Assembly (NCBI RefSeq): GCF_001712795.1
Contig: NZ_KV757569.1
Span: forward strand, 1-64,000
Length of the DNA: 64,000 nucleotides
Direction of reading: 5' to 3'
Origin: Nostoc sp. KVJ20
GTDB lineage: Bacteria; Cyanobacteriota; Cyanobacteriia; Cyanobacteriales; Nostocaceae
Positions 26,818 to 35,725 of the stretch are shown piece by piece. The stretch's first letter is position 1. Every line of letters begins with the position of its first letter. The notes below the pieces were generated by a model. That model ran no database searches. It had not been told where the DNA came from and worked only from the letters and a program-made list of their open reading frames with translations. The position numbers and the translations under genes were made by a program.

Positions 26818-28002
26818 CTAAAATTCCCTCAACAACGATATTGCTTCCCTATACAACAACAAATTCACCTCATGAACCTCAATTCCTTTCCCAATCTCTT
26901 GTAACAACATTAAAGTCAATTCTCCCCCCAAATGTTCGCGGAATTCAGTTAAACCCCGGAACAAACAATCAGGATGTTCCAATTGTGATAAATTCTGGGC
27001 TAGTTCTGGCACATACAACATGAAACCCAACGCCGATAAAGTATTTAATATTCGTTGCCATTCTGAGCAATCAAGCAATCCTAATAAATAAGAATAGGTG
27101 CTATCCAAAGCAATACCGATCGCAACTGCTTCGCCATGACGCAAGCGATAATTAGTCAAATGCTCCAGTTTATGAGCCGCCCAATGTCCAAAATCCAGGG
27201 GACGAGACGAACCCATTTCAAAAGCATCGCCGCTATTGGCAATATGTTCTAGGTGCAACTGGGCGCAACGATAGATAACCTGTTGCATGGTATCCATATC
27301 TCGCCGCGCCAGGGCTGCGCTGTGAGAGTAAATATAATCAAAAAAGTTCGCATCCTTAATCAGCGCCACTTTGACGGCTTCTGCAATCCCAGAACGCCAA
27401 TCGCGATCGTCTAAAGTTGTCAAGAACGCAGAATCATTTATAACAGCATAAGGTGGCGCAAATGTGCCAAGAAAGTTCTTTTTACCAAAGGCGTTGATGC
27501 CGTTTTTTACGCCAACCCCGGAATCATTTTGCGCTAATACCGTTGTCGGAATCCGAATCAGGCGAATTCCCCGGTGAGCAGTTGCAGCCGCGTATCCTAC
27601 CAAATCCAACATCGCCCCGCCCCCGATCGCTAATATGTAAGAATGGCGACATAATCCGGCTGTTTCAATCTGTTGGTGGATTTGATCTACTAAAGTGCGA
27701 TCGTTTTTGGCAGCTTCTCCTCCCGAAATTATCATGGGTTCAGCTGCGATCGCTAGCACCTCTGCATAAAACTTGGTATACGCGACTAATTGCTTCACCA
27801 ATTCCGGTTGAAACTTTAATATTCCTGCATCTACCACTGCAACTATTTTCTTTGGTTTAGTCTCCCCATCTGCTGTAACCACTTGCGCTAGCGTCGGGTT
27901 TTTCAACTCAAATAAATTTTGAGTGAAGTAAACCTCGTAGTTGAAAGTAACCGCAACACGTTGATGAATTAATCTACTTTTTTGCTTGATGTCAACTATC
28001 AT
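26818..28002 (-). CDS. AroB-like sugar phosphate cyclase of the scytonemin cluster
   Basis: 394 residues of the dehydroquinate synthase superfamily: NAD site ILAIGGGAMLDLVGYAAATAHRG, metal residues in GIAEAVKVALI, LDFGHWAAHKLE and RHGEAVAIGIALD. It overlaps the dsbA-like gene by 4 nt. In ordinary DHQ synthase the substrate loop reads DSSVGGKTG; here it is NDSGVGVKNGINAFGKKNFLG, so it departs from the canonical motif and resembles other sugar phosphate cyclases (EboD-like). In Nostoc this position is annotated aroB. The true product, dehydroquinate or another cyclitol, is unproven. Confidence 0.85.
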   Translation of the reverse strand: MIVDIKQKSRLIHQRVAVTFNYEVYFTQNLFELKNPTLAQVVTADGETKPKKIVAVVDAGILKFQPELVKQLVAYTKFYAEVLAIAAEPMIISGGEAAKNDRTLVDQIHQQIETAGLCRHSYILAIGGGAMLDLVGYAAATAHRGIRLIRIPTTVLAQNDSGVGVKNGINAFGKKNFLGTFAPPYAVINDSAFLTTLDDRDWRSGIAEAVKVALIKDANFFDYIYSHSAALARRDMDTMQQVIYRCAQLHLEHIANSGDAFEMGSSRPLDFGHWAAHKLEHLTNYRLRHGEAVAIGIALDSTYSYLLGLLDCSEWQRILNTLSALGFMLYVPELAQNLSQLEHPDCLFRGLTEFREHLGGELTLMLLQEIGKGIEVHEVNLLLYREAISLLREF

Positions 28003-28643
28003 ATTTTTGCAGGTATATCTAAAAGTGCAGCACGATTCAAAGTTTCAAGGAACACCTCTACCGAGTGAGAACCATTTACCTTGACTTGATTATTCATGAT
28101 GAAAAACGGCACGCTGTTAATGCCATTTAACCGAGCAAATGTTGATTCAGCAACAACTGCATCACTCACAGCATGATTATTTAATTGCAACTTTAATTCG
28201 CCAGCATCCATCTGATATGCTGTACCGATGACAACAATAACGTTAATATCTCCGAGGTTCAAACCGTCTTCAAAGTAAGCTTTATAAATAGCTTCTACAA
28301 CATTGTTTTTTATGCTTGTGGGTGCAAGTGCAATCAGTTGATGAGAAAGCTTAGTATTGACAGCCAAACGAACTTTTTCAAAATCTAGCTTAACTCCAGC
28401 CGCCTCACCCGCGCGTTGCGTATAATCAAACATCTGTTGCAATTCTTCCGCTTTCATGCCTTTTCTATTTTGCATAAAGCTACGAAATTCATAACCTTCA
28501 GCAGGAACGTTATTATCCAAAAGAAAAGGATGCCATCGGATATGCACTTCTTGTTCTTGCCATTGTGCCAGTGCATCAAACAGATGTTTTTTCCCAATTC
28601 TGCACCAAGGGCAAACGGTATCGTGAAAGATATCTATCAGCAT
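27999..28643 (-). CDS. DsbA-family oxidoreductase (FrnE-like)
   Basis: 214 residues with a thioredoxin-like fold and an inserted helical domain. The active site is FHDTVCPWCRIGKKHL (CPWC), and the cis-proline loop is NSVPFFIMNNQ. No signal peptide, so a cytoplasmic FrnE-type rather than periplasmic DsbA. It is part of the scytonemin cluster in Nostoc, where its role is unknown; family members include thiol oxidases and 2-hydroxychromene-carboxylate-type isomerases. Overlaps aroB-like by 4 nt, indicating translational coupling. Confidence 0.88.
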   Translation of the reverse strand: MLIDIFHDTVCPWCRIGKKHLFDALAQWQEQEVHIRWHPFLLDNNVPAEGYEFRSFMQNRKGMKAEELQQMFDYTQRAGEAAGVKLDFEKVRLAVNTKLSHQLIALAPTSIKNNVVEAIYKAYFEDGLNLGDINVIVVIGTAYQMDAGELKLQLNNHAVSDAVVAESTFARLNGINSVPFFIMNNQVKVNGSHSVEVFLETLNRAALLDIPAKI

Positions 28644-28695
28644 ATTTTTTGTTACTCAAATGCTAATATTTGTGTGCATCTGTGGTTTCACAAGA

Positions 28696-28869
28696 AAGAA
28701 TTCAGGAATCAGGAACCAGAATGGGCTAAACCTTAGCTATCCGCTAACAGAATTTAATTCTGTGCTACTGGTGGATAAATAAATTGGTTCAAGTTTCCTG
28801 CGCTCTTAATTCTGACTCCTGTTAGCGGTAGCGGGGCGTTTAGCCCATTCTGATTTCTGAATTCTTCTT
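28696..28869. repeat. Inverted-repeat element overlapping the 3' end of tyrA
   Basis: The two halves are inverted: AGAATGGGCTAAACC at 28718-28732 against the GTTTAGCCCATTCT of 28839-28852, each flanked by ATTCAG repeats and by CGCTAACAG. A sister copy at 56076-56204 carries the same AGAATGGGCTAAACGCCCCG and CTACCGCTAACAG words. The element supplies the last 38 or so codons and the stop of tyrA. Confidence 0.7.
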
Positions 28870-29944
28870 CAAAATCTCGCTGGAGAGCCGTTGTGTGTAA
28901 AGGCTGGAGAAAAGTGTTAATTTTTTCTTCCAAAAAGCTTTGGGTATTTTCAAATTCTTTAATTAACGCGTCTCTATCTTTCCTTGCCACCAGTTTCGCT
29001 AATCGGCTGTAAGTATTAGCTAAAAAACTAATAGCATTACATCTTTCTTCGGTAGCCAGCATAATATCAACACACAAATTAGGATTTTGAGAAAACAAAC
29101 GTTTAACAATATCAATTTCTTGACGATAGTTAGCAGTTGACATTGTTAAACTCTGCTCTATGTCCACTCTTGTTTGTGCTAAGAAAACGCCCAGACTAAA
29201 TCTACAAAAATGCTGCGTTGCTTGAATAATCACCATCATTTTATCGTGTTCTTCAGGCGTGCAAAAAACTAATTCACTACCTTTACTTTTAAGAAAGTCT
29301 AATAACCATTGAAATGAATCATCGTTCCGACCTGGACACACTACCACTTTTTGTCCCAAAAACGATTTTATATTTGGCCCAAACATTGGATGTAAACCCA
29401 TGACTGGGCCAGAATGATGTTCGAGCATTGCCTGAGTTGGCTGAGTCTTAATACTCGTGATGTCACAGAAAGCTGTAGTTGGATTAAGATATTTTGCTGC
29501 CCGCTTGATAACATCAACCGTATGTTCAATGGGAACGCTGACTAATACTAATTCTGCCTGACTTAACAGTTTTTCTGCGTATTCCCAATCTTCATGTTCG
29601 AGAATGCTAACATTATGACCTACTAGCGAAAGCTGCTCTTTGAATAATCTTCCCATCCTACCGCGTCCACCGATGATGGTAATTTGTCGGGGGCTGACAT
29701 GATTTGTGGCAGATTTAGGAATCAGAGTAGCGTGACAACTCTTCAGCACAGCAACCCAAATAGACTCAGGAATACCAGCTTGAGCGAGTAAGGGAGCGAC
29801 ATCAGCCAGTTGTTCATCTAAAGAAGGTTGTTCTGATGCTGCTAATAATGATATGCGATCGCTAAGTAAGGCGATTAAGCTTTGATCAGTTTTTTTCAGA
29901 TGCTCAGAATAAGAGGATTTCAAAGGCATTTTTCCTATCCCCAA
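28754..29944 (-). CDS. tyrA: Prephenate dehydrogenase (T-protein-like) of the scytonemin cluster
   Basis: 396 residues. Residues 1-95 are helical with LIALLSDRISLLAASEQ, resembling a chorismate mutase domain, possibly degenerate. The dehydrogenase follows: ITIIGGRGRMGRLF (NAD site), DITSIKTQPTQAM, VMGLHPMFGPNI and VIIQATQHFCRFSLG. It would oxidise prephenate to 4-hydroxyphenylpyruvate, the partner that ScyA joins with indole-3-pyruvate. From about residue 359 the protein is encoded by a repeat element, so the tail (NGLNAPLPLTGVRIKSAG and onward) is probably not functional. Confidence 0.9.
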   Translation of the reverse strand: MGIGKMPLKSSYSEHLKKTDQSLIALLSDRISLLAASEQPSLDEQLADVAPLLAQAGIPESIWVAVLKSCHATLIPKSATNHVSPRQITIIGGRGRMGRLFKEQLSLVGHNVSILEHEDWEYAEKLLSQAELVLVSVPIEHTVDVIKRAAKYLNPTTAFCDITSIKTQPTQAMLEHHSGPVMGLHPMFGPNIKSFLGQKVVVCPGRNDDSFQWLLDFLKSKGSELVFCTPEEHDKMMVIIQATQHFCRFSLGVFLAQTRVDIEQSLTMSTANYRQEIDIVKRLFSQNPNLCVDIMLATEERCNAISFLANTYSRLAKLVARKDRDALIKEFENTQSFLEEKINTFLQPLHTTALQRDFEEEFRNQNGLNAPLPLTGVRIKSAGNLNQFIYPPVAQN

Positions 29945-29972
29945 TTTTCAAATATCAAACCGCTTCGCGGAG

Positions 29973-31328
29973 TCATTTGTCATTTGTCATTGGGCTTTGA
30001 GATACCACGCTCATAAGGGGCGAGGTATGTAGCAAAAACCCTTTATCAACAAGTGATTCCTTGGAACTCATTTCGGGTAATATATCCAGAGTCGGTGTTT
30101 TTTTTGCGATCGCATCATAAAATAACTCTTCATACCGATCTAGTGCTTGTTCAAAGGAATAGTTTTCTACCGCAAACTTTCTTCCTTTACGACCTAATTT
30201 TGCTGCTAATTTCGGCTGATTATATAAATCCAGCACCGCCGCAGCCAAAGCATCTGCTGACTCTGGCTCAACGATAACGCCGCCGCCACTTTCTTTGATA
30301 GCTTTCGCAGCAGTCCCAGTAGCGGGAACTGAACCCACAATTGGGCGGCCACTAGCTAACAACAGTGGGATTTTAGAAGGCATATTGAAGGAAATCACAT
30401 TGCACTTTTGCACAATTAACCCCACATCTGCGGCTGCTAACATTTGCGGTAGTTTTTCTCGCGCTTGCAACGGTAGCAGCAAAACGTTATCTGCACCACA
30501 AGCAAGACAATGTTTCTGCAACCTTTCGAGGGCTTGGGATTCACCGGCTATAACAAAGACAATTTTTTTGAGATGACGCAACCGAACTGCTGCTTCTATT
30601 ACTGTTTCTAAACCTTGAGTGAGAGCAATATTACCTGAATAAAGCGCTACAAATTTCCCATCGAGTTGATGAGTAGTTCTCCAAGAGTTATTCTCCTTTG
30701 GTAAAGGGCGAATAAAATTTAAATTTACCCAATTGGGAATGCAAGCAATTTTATTAGCAGGTACACCTTTATTGATTAAATTATCTACAAAGCCATCGGC
30801 AATTACGCTAATAGTATGTGCAGTTCGGTAGGCAAATTTTTCTAAAGCTTCCAGAGCTTTAATCATCAACTTATTCTTAATTAGCCCAACACGCACAGCA
30901 GCTTCCGGGAGAATATCTTGCACATTCAGCACTACTGGGCAATTGTATAGCCAACCTATCAAAGTTGCAGGTAAACAAACTAGTAGCGGCGGTACTGTTA
31001 AGAGAATTACATCAGGTCGTTCGCCCTTGAGGGCTTGTGGCAAACTTGTAAAAACAAAGCTCAACTCTAGCAGTAGCCGGTCTAAGAGGTTAGGTTTAGA
31101 CTTAATTCGCAGGTAGCTACGCTGAATTTTGACACCGTTTTTCTGTTCAGTAACGTATAACTTACCCCGATATCCGTCGTAAATCTGACGCTGAGGATAG
31201 TTAGGCATACCTGTAATTACCCGCACTTGATGCCCCCGCTTTACTAGCCCTTCTGCTAGTTCAGTCATCAAAGGTGCAATACCAATTGGTTCTGGATGAT
31301 AATTGTATGAATAAATCAGAATGTGCAT
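29973..31328 (-). CDS. Glycosyltransferase family 4 (WcaI-like)
   Basis: 451 residues of GT-B fold. N-terminal HILIYSYNYHPEPIGIAPLMTELAEGLVKRGHQV, then KFVALYSGNIALTQGLETVIEAA and a donor-site region with KIPLLLASGRPIVGSV. This is the glycosyltransferase next to scyF in the Nostoc cluster; a glycosylated scytonemin or sheath sugar is a possible product, unproven. The extreme C-terminus, SQSPMTNDK, reads into a short repeat. It lies between tyrA and scyF on the same strand. Confidence 0.85.
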   Translation of the reverse strand: MHILIYSYNYHPEPIGIAPLMTELAEGLVKRGHQVRVITGMPNYPQRQIYDGYRGKLYVTEQKNGVKIQRSYLRIKSKPNLLDRLLLELSFVFTSLPQALKGERPDVILLTVPPLLVCLPATLIGWLYNCPVVLNVQDILPEAAVRVGLIKNKLMIKALEALEKFAYRTAHTISVIADGFVDNLINKGVPANKIACIPNWVNLNFIRPLPKENNSWRTTHQLDGKFVALYSGNIALTQGLETVIEAAVRLRHLKKIVFVIAGESQALERLQKHCLACGADNVLLLPLQAREKLPQMLAAADVGLIVQKCNVISFNMPSKIPLLLASGRPIVGSVPATGTAAKAIKESGGGVIVEPESADALAAAVLDLYNQPKLAAKLGRKGRKFAVENYSFEQALDRYEELFYDAIAKKTPTLDILPEMSSKESLVDKGFLLHTSPLMSVVSQSPMTNDK

Positions 31329-31485
31329 GAAATGTTAATGTCCTGGAAGCACCTTGATTTTGTAATTCGTAATTCGTAATTACAATTAGCCAGTAGCGAA
31401 GCGTAACGCACCTAAATTATGGAGATGGTGCGTTAGCCAAGGGCATAACGCACCCTACGAAACTACAAAACTCTTTAATTACGAA

Positions 31486-32670
31486 TTAGTAATTCTTTAA
31501 ATTAAAGGCTGGCTTTTGTTGTCCACGTTTCCGCAATGTGATAGTAGCAGCCCCAAGTCCGAGCAATGCTAAACCCAATGCTGAACTAGGCTCCGGTACT
31601 TGCTTTCTGCCTTCTACGTTTAAAACTTGGACGCGACCTTGAAAGAAATCGCCCACATACAGCTTGTCATCTTTGAGGGTTGTGCCACCCGTCCAGTTAA
31701 ATCTGCCGGGAGTGAGGTCGAGGGGGTTGCCAAAAGGAGGGCCAGTGAATGCTGGAGGCGGTACAGGATTACCTGATGCATCGCGGGCATTTTCACCGAA
31801 GGAAGTCAAGAAGTTACCGTTTTTATCAAACACCTGAACGCGGCTGTTGATAGAATCAGCTACATAAATATTCTCTTCTTCGTCCACTTCGATGCCAATT
31901 GGCTGAAGAAACTGTCCCAGTTCGCTACCTACTGAACCAAATGCCAACAAAGGATTACCATTTGGATCAAGTACTTGAACGCGGTTGTTATACTGGTCAG
32001 CTACAAAGATATTTCCACTAACTGGAGAAATTCTGACACCTGCTACACCTTGGAATTCCCCAGGTGCAGTGCCTCTGGTACCACCAATGACACCAAGTTG
32101 CTGTCCGTCTGATGTATATTTAAGAATCCTTTCGCCGTTAAAATCACCAACGTACACGTTGCCATCTTTGTCAAATGTCAAACCAGATGGCCCAAAGAAT
32201 AATCTACCCTCTACCAAAGGGGTAAATGCTCCATTTGCAAAGGATCTAATAAAGTTACCCTGAGAATCGAATTGATTGATGCGGTTGTTGTAAACATCAC
32301 CCGAATACAGATCCCCTGTTACTGGATTAAAGTCTACAGTTGTTGGCTCGTCAAACTGTCCGGGCCCTGTGCCGCCGGAGCCAATTGCTCCTATATACTG
32401 ACCGCTAGGATTAAATATTTCAATTTTGTTACCGAGGTCGTAGTTAGGAGTACCATCTGCGGGGTTAATACCGCGTCCGTTAGCTATGAGGGTATTCCCT
32501 TGGCTATCCACCGCTATCCCTTGGGGAACAAAAAGTTCTCCAGGGCCGAAGCCGGGGCTACCAATACTTCTGTCGTAAGTTAATGTTACAGCTTTGGCTT
32601 GAGCCGCTGTTGCTAACACGGTGAATCCAGTACCGAGAATAGCAAGTGACAAATTTTTGACTAATCCCAT
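31486..32670 (-). CDS. scyF: ScyF, exported NHL-repeat protein with PEP-CTERM-like tail
   Basis: 394 residues. Signal peptide at residues 1-27 (FTVLATAAQAKA), then about six NHL-type blades with repeats such as PQGIAVDSQGNTLIANG, LTFDKDGNVYVGDFNGERI and PIGIEVDEEENIYVADSINSRVQVFD. The C-terminus has a PEP-CTERM-like sorting signal: VPEPSSALGLALLGLGAA followed by an arginine/lysine cluster. Family knowledge places ScyD-F in the periplasm for late scytonemin assembly. Last of the six core scy genes. Confidence 0.9.
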   Translation of the reverse strand: MGLVKNLSLAILGTGFTVLATAAQAKAVTLTYDRSIGSPGFGPGELFVPQGIAVDSQGNTLIANGRGINPADGTPNYDLGNKIEIFNPSGQYIGAIGSGGTGPGQFDEPTTVDFNPVTGDLYSGDVYNNRINQFDSQGNFIRSFANGAFTPLVEGRLFFGPSGLTFDKDGNVYVGDFNGERILKYTSDGQQLGVIGGTRGTAPGEFQGVAGVRISPVSGNIFVADQYNNRVQVLDPNGNPLLAFGSVGSELGQFLQPIGIEVDEEENIYVADSINSRVQVFDKNGNFLTSFGENARDASGNPVPPPAFTGPPFGNPLDLTPGRFNWTGGTTLKDDKLYVGDFFQGRVQVLNVEGRKQVPEPSSALGLALLGLGAATITLRKRGQQKPAFNLKNY

Positions 32671-32848
32671 GAGTTTGAAGTCCTGGTTGTATGAGTGTAT
32701 ACTCTTTCCTAGACTAATTTCGTTCCCAGTCCTAGTTGGGGAACCCTAAAATTCGGGCTGCTGCCTCTTGTTTGAAATGCAACTTTCTGTGTGAGGCAGC
32801 AGCCTATTCTGTAAGCTATGCCTGACAGAGTAGGCTGGTAATAAGGAA

Positions 32849-34243
32849 TTAGACTATCTCTGCTTTGGCTAGCAACTCTTCACCCAACTTGTTTTGGCGT
32901 TTGCGCTTGGCGATCGCACCAGTTGCGCCTACACTAGCAAGTGCTAATAATCCCAAGATTGAGGTAGGTTCGGGGACTCTTTCTGTAACGACATCATCCA
33001 CGCGAACTACCGAACCTAGTTCGGGGCCAACACCGCGCTTGGTGATGTATATCTTCCCGTCAGGGCCAATATCGATTCCAGCAGATGATTCCAGCCCTTC
33101 ACCGGCAGCCACCAATGTTGTCCGAGTTAAATCTGGAGCAACTTGAATCAGAGAACCGGGAAGGAATCGCAAGTCACCCTGCAACTGAGATTCGTCGCCG
33201 AATTGTAAGACTAGCAAATTGCCTTCTTCATCAAAGGTTAAGTCTGTGATTTGCGTAAACCCATCCAGAAAAACCTCTGGGTTGCCATCTTCGCCAATGC
33301 GGAAAATCCGCGATTCACCTTCTGGATATGGAAAACCTGAATATTCGGCAACATATAAGGCTCCATCGGGGCCGATTGTGCCACCTGTAGGTACTGATTG
33401 AATTGCGATGTTTCCTCCTGGAAGTACCTCTACTAAACCTGGAGGTAGTTCTTGTCCTGGTGGAAGGGGTGGTAATGATGAGGCACTAAGGACTTTTTTG
33501 GGAATTGCGATCGCCTGAAAGTCACTTCCATCAAGTTTGACTTTGTAGGCGGTGTTTCCACCCCCGTCAACGACATAAGCAGTATCACCACTAACGGTCA
33601 AATCAAAGGGGTTGGTAACTACGTCCCCACCGTCTGGATTATTAGTAATTTCATACTTGCCGAAGTCGAAAATACTTTCTAGTTCTCCGGTGTTCAAATC
33701 AGCTTTGAAAAGTTGTGCTAAAAGCGGGGTATTCAGTACTTTATCGGGTGTGGATGGCGGGAAAGTAACAAGTTGCTGCTCTGGGATCGGGAAATTAGCA
33801 CCAAGGTTAAGTGATTCTAAATCACGATTTCCTGGATAACCAGCAAACCCGGTTAAAAGATAAGCATTCCCTTGAGAGTCGAATTGTATATCTTGAATAC
33901 CAGCGCCTTGGTTGCCACTGGGTTGCTCTGCTATAGATTGAAAGTTATTGAATAGACGCTGTGGCTGACCGCCTGGTGTCACTTTGACCAGCGATCCACT
34001 ATTACCAGCACAGATAGGCTGAAAGAGTGTACTCGGAGATGGTTGGCAATTTCCGTTTCCGCCGATACCTGGCTCTGCTACGTAGAGAGTGCCATCGGGG
34101 CCAAAGCTAACAGCCCGTGCATTACTGATTCCATCGACAATTGTCGTTAGGGTTGCAGCTTGTACAGATGGTGTTCCGCAAATAGCAGCAAAACAAAATG
34201 TTAGAGATGTCAGAGCAAATGATTTGAGTTTCATACCTTTCAA
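32849..34243 (-). CDS. scyE: ScyE, exported ScyD/ScyE-family protein
   Basis: 464 residues. Signal peptide MKGMKLKSFALTSLTFCFAA ending near PSVQAA, then a beta-propeller-like region with ARAVSFGPDGTLYVAEPGIGG, IQDIQFDSQGNAYLLTG and GTIGPDGALYVAEYSGFP. Ends in a PEP-CTERM-like signal, RVPEPTSILGLLALASVGA, then a basic run. A paralogue of ScyD. Its periplasmic role in finishing scytonemin is inferred from family knowledge. Between scyD and scyF in the operon. Confidence 0.9.
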   Translation of the reverse strand: MKGMKLKSFALTSLTFCFAAICGTPSVQAATLTTIVDGISNARAVSFGPDGTLYVAEPGIGGNGNCQPSPSTLFQPICAGNSGSLVKVTPGGQPQRLFNNFQSIAEQPSGNQGAGIQDIQFDSQGNAYLLTGFAGYPGNRDLESLNLGANFPIPEQQLVTFPPSTPDKVLNTPLLAQLFKADLNTGELESIFDFGKYEITNNPDGGDVVTNPFDLTVSGDTAYVVDGGGNTAYKVKLDGSDFQAIAIPKKVLSASSLPPLPPGQELPPGLVEVLPGGNIAIQSVPTGGTIGPDGALYVAEYSGFPYPEGESRIFRIGEDGNPEVFLDGFTQITDLTFDEEGNLLVLQFGDESQLQGDLRFLPGSLIQVAPDLTRTTLVAAGEGLESSAGIDIGPDGKIYITKRGVGPELGSVVRVDDVVTERVPEPTSILGLLALASVGATGAIAKRKRQNKLGEELLAKAEIV

Positions 34244-34361
34244 GGGAGATTAAGAGTTAGTAATTTCGGGAAAGTTTTATGGTTTTAAAGACAAGAAATC
34301 CTAGTCCCTGAAGAATGCAGGGTAAATGTCCTTGAGAGGAACTGATGTTGGTTTGAAACTT

Positions 34362-35672
34362 TTACTTGAGCGCCACAACTCTATCTCTGAGCGGTTTGGG
34401 GATTCTTTTCTTGTGCAGCCAAGCAACGCCGAAAGCAGCGATCGCAAATACGCCGAAAGCAGAACTGGGTTCAGGAATAGATTTGGTATTCTCAATTCTG
34501 ATCACTTGTCCAAGTCCTGGGCGATCGCTCCGGTTGGTGACGTATACTGCACCATCAGCACCAATAGTCAAGGCGCTAGGTGACTCTAATCCATTGCCAC
34601 TCAGAAGAGTTGTGCGTGTCCCATCGGCAGCTATTTTGATCACAGAACCATCAAAATCACCCTTCCAGGCTGACTGATTGGCGTACTGCAAAGCATATAA
34701 ATTGCCTTCAGTATCAAATTCCAAGTCTGTGAGTTGGGTAAAACCATCGGCGAAAACTGATGATTTACCATCAGCACCGACTCGATAGATTTTTGCCCCA
34801 CCTTCAGGGAAGGGAAAACCAGTAAATTGGCTGACGTAATAAGCGCCATCAGGGCCTTTGGTAACACTTGAGGGTACTGGTTGGGTTGCAAACTGCAATG
34901 CCGTAGGCGATCGCACCTCTTCACCTTGAGATGGAACCTGTGCAGGTTCATTGGATGGTGTACCAGAGGGTGGAAAGACTGGATTAGTCAGTATGTCTTG
35001 GGGAAACGCAACTATAGATTGCAAATTCCCGCCACCAGTATTAACACTGAGTAGGTCGTTTGCACCTGCATCAACTGCAACTAACTTATTGCCATCGATG
35101 ACAAAACCCAAGGGATTGCTACCGACATCACCACCATCGGGATTGTTGGCGAGTTCATAGTTAGCTAAATCGGCAACACTCGTCCAGGAATTGGTATTAA
35201 AATCGGGAGCGATGATTTTACCGAGGTCAGTGTAACCTAAATTGCGATCGCGAAATGCTGGATTCGCCCCATACCCAATCAGAACATAAGGTTTACCTTT
35301 AGCATCAAACTGGATGTCACGAGGCCCACCGGCTCCAGTACCATCCGGTAATGCTAAAGAAGGAAGTCCTGTAAGTATGCGTTCGGTTTTACCATTCTCA
35401 ATTTTGGTAACTGCGCCACTAGTGCCATAGCATAAAGAGTCACCTTGACCACTTGCTGGTGGAACACAACCGCCACTTCCCCCGATTCCCGCCTCTGTGA
35501 CATAGAGATTACCATCAGGACTAAAGCTTAGTCCTCCGGCATTATATAGACCATCGGCGATTACGGAAAACGATGCAGCAGAAGCAGCTTTCATTCCCGA
35601 AAAAGCGGCAACACAAAAAGTTAGGATGGTAATAGTGAGTGGCTTCAGTTTCATATTTTTGTCCTTTGTCAT
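34362..35672 (-). CDS. scyD: ScyD, exported ScyD/ScyE-family protein
   Basis: 436 residues. Signal peptide with cleavage near GMKAASAASF, then propeller-like repeats GGLSFSPDGNLYVTEAGIGG, PRDIQFDAKGKPYVLIG, KGPDGAYYVSQFTGFPFPEG and LTIGADGAVYVTN. C-terminal PEP-CTERM-like signal SIPEPSSAFGVFAIAAFGVA plus a basic tail. About 300 residues align by eye with ScyE, showing duplication. Downstream of scyC and upstream of scyE. Both carry two conserved cysteines near the N-terminus (GGCVPP in ScyD; GNCQPS in ScyE). Confidence 0.9.
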   Translation of the reverse strand: MTKDKNMKLKPLTITILTFCVAAFSGMKAASAASFSVIADGLYNAGGLSFSPDGNLYVTEAGIGGSGGCVPPASGQGDSLCYGTSGAVTKIENGKTERILTGLPSLALPDGTGAGGPRDIQFDAKGKPYVLIGYGANPAFRDRNLGYTDLGKIIAPDFNTNSWTSVADLANYELANNPDGGDVGSNPLGFVIDGNKLVAVDAGANDLLSVNTGGGNLQSIVAFPQDILTNPVFPPSGTPSNEPAQVPSQGEEVRSPTALQFATQPVPSSVTKGPDGAYYVSQFTGFPFPEGGAKIYRVGADGKSSVFADGFTQLTDLEFDTEGNLYALQYANQSAWKGDFDGSVIKIAADGTRTTLLSGNGLESPSALTIGADGAVYVTNRSDRPGLGQVIRIENTKSIPEPSSAFGVFAIAAFGVAWLHKKRIPKPLRDRVVALK

Positions 35673-35725
35673 TTGTCATTTGTCATTTGTTAATTCACCA
35701 ATGACCAATGACCAATGACCAATGA

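Noticed and set aside
34326..35160. Several plus-strand ORFs over scyD
   Set aside because: Antisense shadows without ribosome sites or recognisable motifs; the minus frame has signal peptide, repeats and PEP-CTERM tail.
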